This document shows, one piece after another, positions 52,518 through 61,929 of a DNA stretch of 64,000 nt; the first letter of the stretch is position 1; the number at the start of each line of letters is the position of its first letter. The stretch is from contig NZ_JAERLY010000007.1 in NCBI RefSeq assembly GCF_018256155.1, forward strand, positions 62,001 through 126,000, written 5' to 3'. The translations under genes were made by a program, and so were the position numbers. Source of the DNA: Gluconobacter sp. Dm-62. Its GTDB lineage: Bacteria; Pseudomonadota; Alphaproteobacteria; Acetobacterales; Acetobacteraceae. The notes below the pieces were generated by a model. That model made no database searches, had not been told where the DNA came from, and saw nothing but the letters and a program-made list of their open reading frames with translations.

Positions 52518-53897
52518 ATGTCGTCCAAACTACCCCAGACCACAGATGATATTCTCGCGGCAGATGCACATCTCGTTCAGTCCTGGGCTGATCTCAACGG
52601 CCTGAAAGAACCCCATGCACGCACTGCAATCGTCGCTGCAAAAGGCGTCATGGTACGCGACAGTAACGGTCATGAACTGATCGACGGAATTGGCGGCCTG
52701 TGGTGCGTCAATGTCGGCCACGGACGCCGTGAAATCATCAATGCCATCTCAAACCAGCTCTCAACACTGGATTTTTATTCAACCTTTTACACCTTCACGC
52801 ATCCCACAGCAGCCGCGCTGGCCCGAAAGCTGGCAGAACTGGCACCGGGAAACCTGAACCGCGTGCATTTCTCCACATCGGGGTCAGACGCGAATGACGG
52901 TGCCGTGCGCATCCTGCACCATTATTACGAGCGTCTGGGCCGACCGACCAAGAAACTCGTCCTGAGCCGCCATGGGGCCTATCACGGCTCGACCTATCTC
53001 TCGATCGCAATGACGACACCAGCCTACTCGAAAGGGTGGTCAAAAGCCGAAGGGATCGTGCACCACCTGAAGAAGCCGCATTACTGGCGCGACGGTGACG
53101 GCATGACGGAAGCAGAATTCACAGACGTGCTCGTCGCAGACATGCGCCACGAAATCGAACGCCTTGGCGCAGAAAACATCGCGTGTTTCATTGGTGAACC
53201 CATCATGGGGGCGGGCGGCGTCATTGTTCCTCCCAAAGGATACCACAAACGCATTCAGGCACTCTGCCGGGAATACGACATCAAATTCATCGCAGACGAA
53301 GTGGTCACCGCCTTCGGGCGCCTCGGTCACTTCTTCGCATCCGAAGCGGTTTTCGACACTCAGCCAGACATCATCACCGTGGCCAAGGGCGTCACCTCCG
53401 GCTACCAGCCCCTCGCCGCCACCATCATGACCGACGAGATTTATGACGTGGTTTCAGGCCCCGATGGCGTCTTCACCCATGGCATGACCTATGCCGGTCA
53501 TCCCGCCGCTGCTGCTGCCGGTCTGGCCAATATCGCCCTGATGGAAGCCGAACGGATCCCCGAGCGTGCAGCCATCACCGGAAAGATTTTTGAGAACACG
53601 CTGCGAAAACTTGAAGACATCGACATCGTGGGCGAAGTGCGCGGCAGCCACTTCATGATGGGCATCGAATTCGTCAGGGACAAGGGCAGCAAGACCCTCT
53701 TCGACGCACAGCTCAACATCGGCATGCTGGTTGCGCGAAAAGCTCAGGAAAAAGGCCTTGTTGCTCGCCCCCTGGGACATATCCTGATCCTGTCCCCCCC
53801 GCTGACCCTCTCGGAAGAACAGATTGCCAAAATCGGGGGGATCCTCCGTGAAAGCATCACAGAGGTCATGAACGAACTTCCGAAACACTGCCGGTAA
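52518..53897 (+). CDS. class III (omega) aminotransferase
   Basis: PLP-dependent fold-type I aminotransferase of 459 residues, similar to omega-amino acid/putrescine/taurine:pyruvate transaminases. It has GIGGLWCVNVGHGRREI, HFSTSGSDANDGAVRI, SRHGAYHGSTY, the PLP Asp in IADEVVTAFGR, and the Schiff-base Lys at about residue 290 (VAKGVTSGYQPL). It converts a terminal amine to an aldehyde, which the neighbouring aldehyde dehydrogenase could oxidise. I chose ATG 52518 because GGAAGAG lies six bases upstream; ATG 52503 and 52512 are in frame. The 3' end meets the convergent reductase gene. Confidence 0.88.
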   Translation: MSSKLPQTTDDILAADAHLVQSWADLNGLKEPHARTAIVAAKGVMVRDSNGHELIDGIGGLWCVNVGHGRREIINAISNQLSTLDFYSTFYTFTHPTAAALARKLAELAPGNLNRVHFSTSGSDANDGAVRILHHYYERLGRPTKKLVLSRHGAYHGSTYLSIAMTTPAYSKGWSKAEGIVHHLKKPHYWRDGDGMTEAEFTDVLVADMRHEIERLGAENIACFIGEPIMGAGGVIVPPKGYHKRIQALCREYDIKFIADEVVTAFGRLGHFFASEAVFDTQPDIITVAKGVTSGYQPLAATIMTDEIYDVVSGPDGVFTHGMTYAGHPAAAAAGLANIALMEAERIPERAAITGKIFENTLRKLEDIDIVGEVRGSHFMMGIEFVRDKGSKTLFDAQLNIGMLVARKAQEKGLVARPLGHILILSPPLTLSEEQIAKIGGILRESITEVMNELPKHCR

Positions 53898-53912
53898 CAC
53901 CCGGCACGACCC

Positions 53913-54854
53913 TCAGTACCCCCATTCGGGATGATAGGTCAGCGCGGGGGTTTTCCCCGCCTCTATCTCCCGGATCGTCTGGGCCACATAGGCCGCCTGC
54001 ATCCTACAGGATGCCTCCGCCGCAACATGCGGGGTGACGAAAACTTTCGGATGCTCCCAGAACACGGCGTCTTTTTCGAGCGGCTCCTGAGCAAAGACAT
54101 CCAGCACGGCCCCGCGCATGCGCCCTGCATCCAGAGCCGAAACCAGATCATCCGCCACCACCTGATCGCCACGCCCGACATTGATCAGACTGGCGCCGGG
54201 CTTCAAATGTGACAGGAATTCCGCATCAATAAGCCCTCGGGTCTGCGGCGTACTGGGCAGAAGATTAACCAGAATATCCGTCTTTCCCAGAAGCTCCACC
54301 TTACCGTCTTCCCCGAAATACAGCGGAATATCCTCAACCGGCCGCGCACGGCGGCACCAGGCCGAAACCTGAAATCCGGCTTTTGCCAGCCTCTGCGCCA
54401 CAGCCGATCCAAGATTGCCGTATCCCAGAATACCAATCGTAGTCTCTGCGCTCGTGCGATATTCAAGATTGCGCCGCCAGACTTTCTTTTCCTGCTGCAA
54501 GGCCCATGTCCGCGCATCCCGCAGCAGCGCCACGATCGCCCACAACACATAGTCCGCCATCAGAACCACGGTCTGGTCACCGCCCATCCGCACCAGCATG
54601 ACGTCTTTTGGAAAATCCGACCGCCCGACCAGCTGATTGACGCCCGCCCCGCTACACAAAATGGCGCGCATATGCTGCATCTTCGCCATTTCTCCGGGAG
54701 CAGGATCCCAGACCAGGGCGTAATCTACCTTTGACGCATCAAACGCCGGATCAAACCACGAGACCGTCTGAAGATCAGGCGCCAGCTCATGAAAGGCGTT
54801 ACGCCAGTTTTCCCAGGCGGCAGGGCCTTCAGCACTGACTGCAAGCGTTACCAT
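53913..54854 (-). CDS. glyoxylate/hydroxypyruvate reductase, GhrA-like
   Basis: D-isomer-specific 2-hydroxyacid dehydrogenase of 313 residues, GhrA subgroup. The NAD(P)-binding motif is GILGYGNLGSAVAQRL (about 140-155). Further motifs are NLLPSTPQTRGLI, LINVGRGDQVV with the catalytic Arg, DVFAQEPL with the Glu, and HVAAEA with the His. It reduces glyoxylate or hydroxypyruvate, or oxidises D-2-hydroxyacids. ATG 54854 follows GGGGA; a TTG at 54869 is in frame. It is the last gene of the five-gene minus-strand unit, 38 bases after the aldehyde dehydrogenase gene. Confidence 0.9.
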   Translation of the reverse strand: MVTLAVSAEGPAAWENWRNAFHELAPDLQTVSWFDPAFDASKVDYALVWDPAPGEMAKMQHMRAILCSGAGVNQLVGRSDFPKDVMLVRMGGDQTVVLMADYVLWAIVALLRDARTWALQQEKKVWRRNLEYRTSAETTIGILGYGNLGSAVAQRLAKAGFQVSAWCRRARPVEDIPLYFGEDGKVELLGKTDILVNLLPSTPQTRGLIDAEFLSHLKPGASLINVGRGDQVVADDLVSALDAGRMRGAVLDVFAQEPLEKDAVFWEHPKVFVTPHVAAEASCRMQAAYVAQTIREIEAGKTPALTYHPEWGY

Positions 54855-54892
54855 AAGATTTCCCCGCAAAATGTCGTCGCGCTCAGAACGGC

Positions 54893-56377
54893 TCAGTATT
54901 TGATCCAGACCGTCTTGAGCGCGGAGTATTTATCAAAACTGTGAAGCGAGAGATCGCGCCCGAAGCCGGACTGCTTCATCCCGCCAAAAGGCGTCATGGG
55001 AGACAGGGCGTCCACGGTATTGATCGACACCGTCCCGACATTCAGCATGTCCGATATGCTCAGCGCCCGCGTCAGGTCCTGCGTCCAAATGGATGCGGCG
55101 AGGCCATAAGGTGTGTCATTGGCCAGAGTGACGGCTTCCGCCTCATCCCGGAAAGTCTGGACAACCAGAACCGGCCCGAAAATCTCCTCGCGCGCAATCA
55201 GGGCATCATGCGGAACATCCGCAAAAATCGTCGGCTGGATGTAGGCTTTCGATGCCCCGCGGCTCAACTGGCCGCCCCCTGTCACAAGGCGGCCGCTCTC
55301 GCGCCCTGCCGCAATAAATCCGACCACACGCTCCGCATGCTCCGCCGATGCCATCGGCCCAAGTCGGGTGGACGGGTCCAGCGGATCTCCGGGAACAAGC
55401 GCCTCGGCCTTCGCCTTCACACGTTCGATCATGTCCTGCGCGATCGACTCATGCACCAACAGACGCGAGTTCGCGGAACAGACCTGCCCCTGATTGAAAA
55501 AGATCCCCCAGGCCGCCTTCTCCGCCGCCGCATCCAGATCGGCATCAGGGAAGACCAGACACGGGCTCTTTCCCCCCGTCTCAAGCCAGACCGGCTTCAT
55601 GTTGCTGTCACCGGCATAGCCCTGAAACAGCTTCCCGATCTCCGTCGAGCCTGTAAACGCCAGACAGTCCACATCAGGGTGCAGCCCCAATGCTTGCCCG
55701 GCCTCATGCCCGAACCCGGGCACAACATTCAGAACGCCATCTGGAAGACCGGCTTCGGATGCAAGCTCTGCCAGTCGCAGTGCGGAAAGCGGGGACTGTT
55801 CGGCGGGCTTGAGCACAACGGAATTGCCCACGGCCAGAGCTGGGACAATTTTCCAGATCGCCAGATCAAGCGGGAAATTCCACGGGACAACCACGCCAAC
55901 GACGCCAAGTGGGACCCGGCGCACCATTGCAAGATCCCGCCCGCCCGTCGGAGCGATCTCGTCATACAGCTTGTCGATGGCTTCGGCATGCCACTGAAGA
56001 ATGGCCGCAGCCCCCGGAACATCAATCGTGAGCGTGTCCGAAATCGGCTTCCCGACATCCAGCGTGTCCAGAAGCGCCAGCTCTTCAAGATTGTCCCGCA
56101 GAAGCTGAGCCCAGCGCAGCAGAACAGCCTTGCGCTCCGCAGGCGTCATCCCGGCCCAGACACCACTCGCAAAGGCCGCCCGCCCGCTGACAACAGCCCG
56201 GTCGACATCCTCGGCATCGCCCCGCGCCACACGGGTCAGAACAGCAGCTGTCGCAGGATTGAGCGTGTCAAAACGCTGTCCGGAAACGGCAGGAACAAAC
56301 CGGCCGTCAATCCAGCAATCATTGCGAAAAGACAGCTCGGCAGCACGCTTCGTGTAAAACTCGGTACTTTTCGTCAT
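54893..56377 (-). CDS. NAD(P)-dependent aldehyde dehydrogenase, PuuC-like
   Basis: Aldehyde dehydrogenase of 494 residues, close by eye to PuuC/gamma-aminobutyraldehyde and broad-range dehydrogenases. It has VVPWNFPLDLAIWKIVPAL, FTGSTEIGK, the general base Glu in LETGGKSP and the catalytic Cys in FFNQGQVCSANSR. It likely oxidises the aldehyde made by the omega-aminotransferase. I set the start at ATG 56377 (GAGAG upstream), which gives a typical N-terminus; the reading to 56434 runs toward the upstream gene end. Fourth gene of the minus-strand unit. Confidence 0.92.
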   Translation of the reverse strand: MTKSTEFYTKRAAELSFRNDCWIDGRFVPAVSGQRFDTLNPATAAVLTRVARGDAEDVDRAVVSGRAAFASGVWAGMTPAERKAVLLRWAQLLRDNLEELALLDTLDVGKPISDTLTIDVPGAAAILQWHAEAIDKLYDEIAPTGGRDLAMVRRVPLGVVGVVVPWNFPLDLAIWKIVPALAVGNSVVLKPAEQSPLSALRLAELASEAGLPDGVLNVVPGFGHEAGQALGLHPDVDCLAFTGSTEIGKLFQGYAGDSNMKPVWLETGGKSPCLVFPDADLDAAAEKAAWGIFFNQGQVCSANSRLLVHESIAQDMIERVKAKAEALVPGDPLDPSTRLGPMASAEHAERVVGFIAAGRESGRLVTGGGQLSRGASKAYIQPTIFADVPHDALIAREEIFGPVLVVQTFRDEAEAVTLANDTPYGLAASIWTQDLTRALSISDMLNVGTVSINTVDALSPMTPFGGMKQSGFGRDLSLHSFDKYSALKTVWIKY

Positions 56378-56440
56378 CCGGTCGGCTCTCTTTTTCGTCT
56401 CGGGGACATTCCGCGGGCGTTCTGCCCCGGACATGTCAGA

Positions 56441-57586
56441 CTATAATTCCCACAGGGCATCCGACCCGCGCCTGCGCAGCGCGGCAATATCTTCGAGACC
56501 GGCCAGCCCCAGAATATCCACAACTTCCTGAGACAGCGCCCTGATGGCGTTCTCAACCGACGCCTCGCCCCCGGCGGCAAGCGCCCAGGCCCACGGACGC
56601 CCTATGGAAACCGCCGTCGCTCCAAGCGCCAACGCCATGACAACGTCCCCACCCCGGCGGATTCCACTATCAAGAACGATGTCGCCCTTCCCTTCCACGG
56701 CCGCCACAATCTGCGGCAGAACGTCGATCGTGGCAGGCGCCGGGTCCATCTGCCGCCCCCCGTGATTGGAGACGATCACACCATCCGCACCCGCCTCAAT
56801 GGCAACACGGGCATCTTCCGGATGCATGACCCCCTTCACAACCAGCCGCCCCTTCCATTCGCTCCTGAGCCATTCAAGACCAGCCCGGTCGAGCGTGGGG
56901 TCAATCTGGGCGGCCATTTCCTTGGCCTGTCCCATGATGCCATGCGCGGTGGTATATCCAGCAAGATTGCCGATCGCAGGTGTCCCACGTCCCACCATGC
57001 CCAAACACCAGCGGGGATGAGCAAGCAGCCCCGCCATCTGCATGAGCGTGGGATGGGAGAGATGACGGAAGCCATTGCGGACATCCCGCTCCCGAACCGG
57101 CGTAATGGCCGTATCCACCGTCACGATAATGCCGTCGATGCCGCACTGCGCAGCCCGCGCCAGCATATCCCGTGTCAGGGCACGATCCCGGAAAACATAG
57201 ATCTGCGCGAGCGGTGCTCCCCCGACCTTCGCCACCTTTTCCATGGGATCAATGGAAAAAGTGGAAACAGCCATCCCCACACCACACCGCAATGCCGCCC
57301 GCGCCGCCCCTGCTTCCCGGTCAGGATGTAGCATCCCCGCAAAGCCGACGGGCGCCAGCATGAACGGTGCTTTCCACTGCTGCCCGAAACAATGGACACC
57401 CGCATCCACCGTCTCGACGTTCTTCATCCCCCGCGGCACGATCCCCCATTTCCGGAAAGCCGCGCGGTTGCGCGCCATGGTCCATTCACCATGTGCGCCA
57501 CCATCAACGTAATCCGCAAACAGCCGTGGAAGACGCCGCCTCGCAGACGCGGCAACACTGGAAAAGACACCGTCATCAAGCGGCAT
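56441..57586 (-). CDS. FMN-dependent alpha-hydroxy-acid oxidase/dehydrogenase
   Basis: Flavoprotein of 381 residues in the LldD/glycolate oxidase/mandelate dehydrogenase family, oxidising L-2-hydroxyacids to 2-oxoacids. It has FADYVDGGAHGEWTMARN, APVGFAGMLHPDREAGAARA, IVTVDTAITPVRERDVRNGF, VVKGVMHPEDA and the catalytic His in VSNHGGRQMD. Paired with the GhrA-type D-hydroxyacid enzyme it could interconvert hydroxyacid enantiomers via the oxoacid. ATG 57586 follows GGAG by ten bases; GTG 57604 is in frame. Third gene of the minus-strand unit. Confidence 0.9.
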   Translation of the reverse strand: MPLDDGVFSSVAASARRRLPRLFADYVDGGAHGEWTMARNRAAFRKWGIVPRGMKNVETVDAGVHCFGQQWKAPFMLAPVGFAGMLHPDREAGAARAALRCGVGMAVSTFSIDPMEKVAKVGGAPLAQIYVFRDRALTRDMLARAAQCGIDGIIVTVDTAITPVRERDVRNGFRHLSHPTLMQMAGLLAHPRWCLGMVGRGTPAIGNLAGYTTAHGIMGQAKEMAAQIDPTLDRAGLEWLRSEWKGRLVVKGVMHPEDARVAIEAGADGVIVSNHGGRQMDPAPATIDVLPQIVAAVEGKGDIVLDSGIRRGGDVVMALALGATAVSIGRPWAWALAAGGEASVENAIRALSQEVVDILGLAGLEDIAALRRRGSDALWEL

Positions 57587-57626
57587 ATACAGAAAACTCC
57601 GCACAGGTTGTCATGAGCGCAAACAG

Positions 57627-59255
57627 CTAGATGGCACTTCCGGCATCAGGCCGTGCATCGTAAACGATCCGCCCTCCAAGGAAGGTCATAAGAACCGAAA
57701 TCTCCGGGATCTGGTCGGGCGACACATCCTCAGGATCAGCACTCAGGACGACCAGGTCCGCGAGCTTCCCAACCTCAATGCTGCCTTCCTGTGCATCCCG
57801 GTGACAGGCAAACGCCCCCGCTTCCGTATAGGCATACAACGCCTCGGACACAGTAATGGCCTGCTGCGGAACAAAAGCTGCCCCGCCAGCCAGACTGCGG
57901 CGCGTCACGGCTTTGCTGATCCCCCGAAGTGGAGAAAGCGATACGATCGGCCAGTCCGTCCCAAAGGCCACGACACTACCTGCGTCAAGGAGCGCACGGT
58001 TCGGAAAAGCCCGCTCCAGCTCACTCTCGCGAACCCGCTGGGCCCAGACACCCTGCATCCCCATCCACTCATCGGACGGCGCAACCATGACCGGCTGGAG
58101 ACACGCAACAGCGCCCAACTCCCTGAAGCGGGAGATGTCTTCCGCAAACGGGATTTCCACATGCTCAACACGATGCCGCAGCGATCGCGTCTTGTCCGGG
58201 TCCTGAGCATAAGCATCCAGAGCCAACTGGATCGCACCACTGCCAATCGCATGCGTCCAGATCTGAAAACCGGCTTCCGAAACCTGCCGGACCGCAGATT
58301 TATAGGCCTCAGGCTTCCAGACCAGCGTCCCCGTCTCGTCCGGACGATCCGCATATCCCTGCGGCATGCAGGCGGTATGCGATTCCAGAACCCCATCCAG
58401 AAAGAACTTTACGCCATCCAGACTCAGCATAGGGGAGTGGTAACGCTCACGCAGCCCCTCGATCTCGGCCAATCGCTTTTCCGACAGCGCCGGTGGCGGC
58501 ATCTCGACCATGACCCCGACACGACAGGTCAGCCCGCCAGAAGCCTCCATCTCACCAAGCGCCGGGAAAAGCCCTTCGTCATAAGCCGCGCTCTCAACCC
58601 GCGTAATTCCGCATCGCGCCATCTCACCCAGCACGCGCTCAAGCCCGTCCCGGATCATTGCATCATCCATGGGCACCACATGAGCCCCGACCAGCTTGCC
58701 AGCCTCTTCCTTGAGCCATCCTGTCGGAGAACCGTCCGGCCGCCGAACAATTTCCCCGCCCTCGGGGTTCGGGGTAGACGCATCAATCCCCGCAAGCTCA
58801 AGCGCCTTACTATTGGCCCATGCCGCATGAGCCATCCCCGACCTCAGAAAAACCGGCCGGTCCGGCACCACGGCATCCAGCATTGACCGGTCGAAACCTT
58901 CTGGCGGCAGATCCGGATACCCGTAACTCCACTCCAGCCCCAGCAGCCATTCCCGCTCCGGATGCGCCACAGCAAATCCTTCTACCCGCGCCACGACTTC
59001 CGCCATCGTTCGGGCGTCCCGAAAACCGATATTCGAAAGATATTCGGCCCCCATCAGCAGATGAAGATGACTGTCGACAAACCCCGGAAGAATGCAGGCG
59101 CCCCCAAGATCGATCTGCTCCACATCCTCCGGACAACCGTCCAGAAGCACAGAGCGTTCGCCAACCGCCGCAATTCGACCATCACGGATCAGGAGCGCAC
59201 CCTCAAGCCGCTCATTCCCCGGCAGCGCAATCCTCGCATTATACAGAAGCTTCAT
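57627..59255 (-). CDS. YtcJ-like metal-dependent amidohydrolase
   Basis: Amidohydrolase of 542 residues in the amidohydrolase-3/YtcJ group, which includes N-substituted formamide deformylases and atypical hydrolases. The metal motifs are PGFVDSHLHLLMGAEYLSN (about 56-74), the metal-site Lys/Asp region GVKFFLDGVLESHTA, TTHAIG-like IWTHAIGSG, RVEHVEI, and the catalytic Asp in FGTDWPI. It probably opens an amide or ring bond of the imported compound. It overlaps the permease gene upstream by four bases, so permease and hydrolase are translationally coupled. The substrate is unknown. Confidence 0.85.
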   Translation of the reverse strand: MKLLYNARIALPGNERLEGALLIRDGRIAAVGERSVLLDGCPEDVEQIDLGGACILPGFVDSHLHLLMGAEYLSNIGFRDARTMAEVVARVEGFAVAHPEREWLLGLEWSYGYPDLPPEGFDRSMLDAVVPDRPVFLRSGMAHAAWANSKALELAGIDASTPNPEGGEIVRRPDGSPTGWLKEEAGKLVGAHVVPMDDAMIRDGLERVLGEMARCGITRVESAAYDEGLFPALGEMEASGGLTCRVGVMVEMPPPALSEKRLAEIEGLRERYHSPMLSLDGVKFFLDGVLESHTACMPQGYADRPDETGTLVWKPEAYKSAVRQVSEAGFQIWTHAIGSGAIQLALDAYAQDPDKTRSLRHRVEHVEIPFAEDISRFRELGAVACLQPVMVAPSDEWMGMQGVWAQRVRESELERAFPNRALLDAGSVVAFGTDWPIVSLSPLRGISKAVTRRSLAGGAAFVPQQAITVSEALYAYTEAGAFACHRDAQEGSIEVGKLADLVVLSADPEDVSPDQIPEISVLMTFLGGRIVYDARPDAGSAI

Positions 59256-60637
59256 GCCCGTTCTCCGCCGGGCAGAACCTTCCGCCGGAAAGTGCGCTCA
59301 GCAAGAATATAGAGCGCTGGTGTAAAAAGAAGACTGACCATCCAGGAAATATCCACACCGCCCAGAAACCTGGCCGCGCTCCCCGTATAAAGATTTGTCG
59401 CAAGAAACGGAATCTGAACAACAATCCCCACCACATAGCAGGTCAGTGCAGGGACATTATAATACCCATAAAGACCGCCATCCTTTCTGAAGAAAGAGGG
59501 CACATCGTAGTCTCCATGATGCAAAATATAGTAATCGGTCAGATTGATAGCCGTCCAGGGAATCATGACGGACATCAGAAGCTCCAGAAACTCGCTATAC
59601 GCCGTCATGAACTGATCAGCCATGAGCGTCGCCATTCCAAAAGCCAGTGACAGAAGCCCGACAGTGACGACCAACCTCGCACCTTTCCCGTAATGAAAAC
59701 CGGGCGTGAAAGTCTGTGCGACGGTCAGTGTCGAAAGCGCCCCGCAATAGACATTCATGGCATTCGCCACCGCAATACCGATTGAAAGCGCAAGCAGAAC
59801 AGGCACCGAGGCCACACCCAGGATCGCCGTCAGAGCCTGAATGACATGCGCCCCGCCAGCCACGAGCCCGATCGCCGCCCCCAGCCCCATGGCCAGCATC
59901 GAACCGGAAACAGAACCCGAAAAACATGCCACAAACGCATATTTCTCGCTTCGGGGCCCCGCCGGAAGATAACGCGATGAATCAGAAACATAGGGCGCAT
60001 AGGCAATCTGCCATAAGGCAGCCAGCGACAGGGTCTGCAGAATACCAGTCCAGCCCCATGGCTGCGTAACAGCATCATGCACGACCGGATGAACCCCCAT
60101 AACCTGCCATATGCAGACAAGCACGGCAGCCCCACAGAGCAGCGTCAGGATACGTGCCGCAACATGGATCACGTGATAACCAAGAATGGCAGGAGCGATG
60201 GACAGAAGCTGGATGATCAGGATTGCGGGAAGCCGACCCAGCCCCGGAAAGCAGGACTGAAGCCCCTCCGCTCCCAGAACAAGATTGGAGGCCGCAAACC
60301 CAACATACATCAGCACAATGATCGCGGTCACCGGAACCGCCCCGAACAACCCGAACTGCCCGCGTGTCTGGATCATCTGCGGCACCCCGAGCCGAGGCCC
60401 CTGCGCCGCATGAAGCGCCATGAAAATGCCGCCCACCAGATTACCCACCAGCAGCGCCAGAAGCGCAGGGATCAGAGACAACCCGAAAACCGTTGTCGCC
60501 AGCGCCCCGGTCACGACAGTCAGCATCATGAGGTTAGGCCCGAACCAGACCGTAAAGAGGTCTTTTGCAGTCCCATGACGGCGATCCGCAGGAATGGGGT
60601 AAATCGTCTCTGCTTCCAGTGTGCCAATGGTATCCAT
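59252..60637 (-). CDS. NCS1-family nucleobase/heterocycle permease
   Basis: Permease of 461 residues and about twelve helices in the NCS1 family (cytosine, purine, allantoin, hydantoin, and vitamin precursors). It has FTVWFGPNLMMLTVVTGALA, PRLGVPQMIQTRGQFGLFGA (family loop), YVSDSSRYLP and AINLTDYYIL. I chose ATG 60637 with GGAG nine bases upstream; an ORF to 60706 is open but unconserved. First gene of the minus-strand unit, divergent from the zinc alcohol dehydrogenase. It suggests the pathway substrate is a nitrogen heterocycle or amide. Confidence 0.87.
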   Translation of the reverse strand: MDTIGTLEAETIYPIPADRRHGTAKDLFTVWFGPNLMMLTVVTGALATTVFGLSLIPALLALLVGNLVGGIFMALHAAQGPRLGVPQMIQTRGQFGLFGAVPVTAIIVLMYVGFAASNLVLGAEGLQSCFPGLGRLPAILIIQLLSIAPAILGYHVIHVAARILTLLCGAAVLVCIWQVMGVHPVVHDAVTQPWGWTGILQTLSLAALWQIAYAPYVSDSSRYLPAGPRSEKYAFVACFSGSVSGSMLAMGLGAAIGLVAGGAHVIQALTAILGVASVPVLLALSIGIAVANAMNVYCGALSTLTVAQTFTPGFHYGKGARLVVTVGLLSLAFGMATLMADQFMTAYSEFLELLMSVMIPWTAINLTDYYILHHGDYDVPSFFRKDGGLYGYYNVPALTCYVVGIVVQIPFLATNLYTGSAARFLGGVDISWMVSLLFTPALYILAERTFRRKVLPGGERA

Positions 60638-60903
60638 CGTGCCACTCTCCGTCCTGATGCCAGTCAATCCGTTGTCCGGAAAGGCGCTGATACTGCCGCA
60701 CTCCATTGCAACATCGGACCATTATAAAACATACATTCTTCCGTATTGGTAATGTGTTTCTGGTGCATATTTCCCGAAGCCGTACCCCGGAAAAAGCTAC
60801 GCGAAGAACCAGCATGCCGGCCTTTTCATTCCGCCATCATCATATCTATACCGGAAGGGTGGTGTAACGCCCGACCTCACCCTGAAGGGAAAGGACGACT
60901 GTC

Positions 60904-61929
60904 ATGCTTGCTGCGCGCTTTTCAGGTGTTGGAGACATCCGCATTCTTCCCGTCCAGACCTCTCCAGACCTGCCTGACGGATCAGTCCGCATCCGGGTCG
61001 AAGCCGCCGGGATCTGCGGGTCTGACCTGCACAATTTCCAGACCGGCCAGTGGATCTCCCAATGTCCCGTCACACCCGGACATGAGTTCTCCGGAGTCAT
61101 TACACAAATCAGCGGCGACTGCGGCTCCCATACAGTCGGCGAGCACGTCATCGCAGATTCAAGAGTCGGCTGCGGCACCTGCCAGGCCTGCCGGTCGGGC
61201 CGGAAAAACCTCTGCCGCAACCTCAGTTTCGTCGGCGAAAGCTGCGACGGCGGGTTCGCACAAGAGGTCATCCTGCCAGCCTCCCAGATCCTGTCTTTCC
61301 CCCGCACAATCCCCCTGCGATACGGTGCCCTTGTCGAGCCACTTTCCGTGTCACTGCATGCTGTCAACCGCCTCGACCCACTGCCCGGCGCGCCCGTGGT
61401 CGTTTGTGGCGGAGGCACCATCGGGGGGCTGGCCGCCCTCCTGCTCCGGCAGCGTGGTCATGATGTGTACCTGCTTGAACGCAACACGGGGCGCCAGACA
61501 CTTCTCACCGAAACCATTGGCACAACTCCGCTCTCCGCCGACCGACAAGGCTGGAGCGCCCGCTTCGGTCCCGAAGGCCCACGCTTCATCCTCGACGCCA
61601 CGGGCTCCGCAACCGTTGTGCAGATGGCATGCAACCGGCTCGCTCCGGGAGGCCGCCTCGCTCTCGCAGGCATTTTCCATCACGCACCGCAAATGGACTT
61701 CAACCTGATCGTGGAGCGGGAGCTGGACATAAGGGGCGTCAGCGCCTTCGCCAATGAGATGCCTCAGGCCATCGCAATCCTGCCAGACCTCATCCCGTTC
61801 CTCGAACGACTGGTCACACCAGCCGCCAGCCTCACCGACCTGCCAGACCTTTATACCCACCTGCTCTCAGGCGCAGAAAACCGCCTCAAAACCCTGATCG
61901 CCCCCAACGGTACGGACGGAACATGGTAG
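60904..61929 (+). CDS. zinc-dependent alcohol/polyol dehydrogenase
   Basis: Medium-chain dehydrogenase of 341 residues, like L-idonate 5-dehydrogenase or sorbitol dehydrogenase. Catalytic zinc ligands are Cys38 (ICGSD), His60 and Glu61 (GHEFSG); structural zinc ligands are Cys90, 93, 96 and 104. The NAD motif CGGGTIGGLAALLL lies at about 160-173. It overlaps the SDR gene downstream by seven bases. The trio with SDR and HisD-like genes matches the gene types of sulfopropanediol degradation (HpsP/HpsO/HpsN), but a polyol substrate is equally possible. The 266 bases upstream contain only promoter-like AT-rich DNA. Confidence 0.87.
   Translation: MLAARFSGVGDIRILPVQTSPDLPDGSVRIRVEAAGICGSDLHNFQTGQWISQCPVTPGHEFSGVITQISGDCGSHTVGEHVIADSRVGCGTCQACRSGRKNLCRNLSFVGESCDGGFAQEVILPASQILSFPRTIPLRYGALVEPLSVSLHAVNRLDPLPGAPVVVCGGGTIGGLAALLLRQRGHDVYLLERNTGRQTLLTETIGTTPLSADRQGWSARFGPEGPRFILDATGSATVVQMACNRLAPGGRLALAGIFHHAPQMDFNLIVERELDIRGVSAFANEMPQAIAILPDLIPFLERLVTPAASLTDLPDLYTHLLSGAENRLKTLIAPNGTDGTW

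Noticed and set aside
54941-56446. 501-codon plus-strand ORF antisense to the aldehyde dehydrogenase gene
   Set aside because: The aldehyde dehydrogenase carries all catalytic motifs; the other frame is a Pro/Arg/His-rich shadow.
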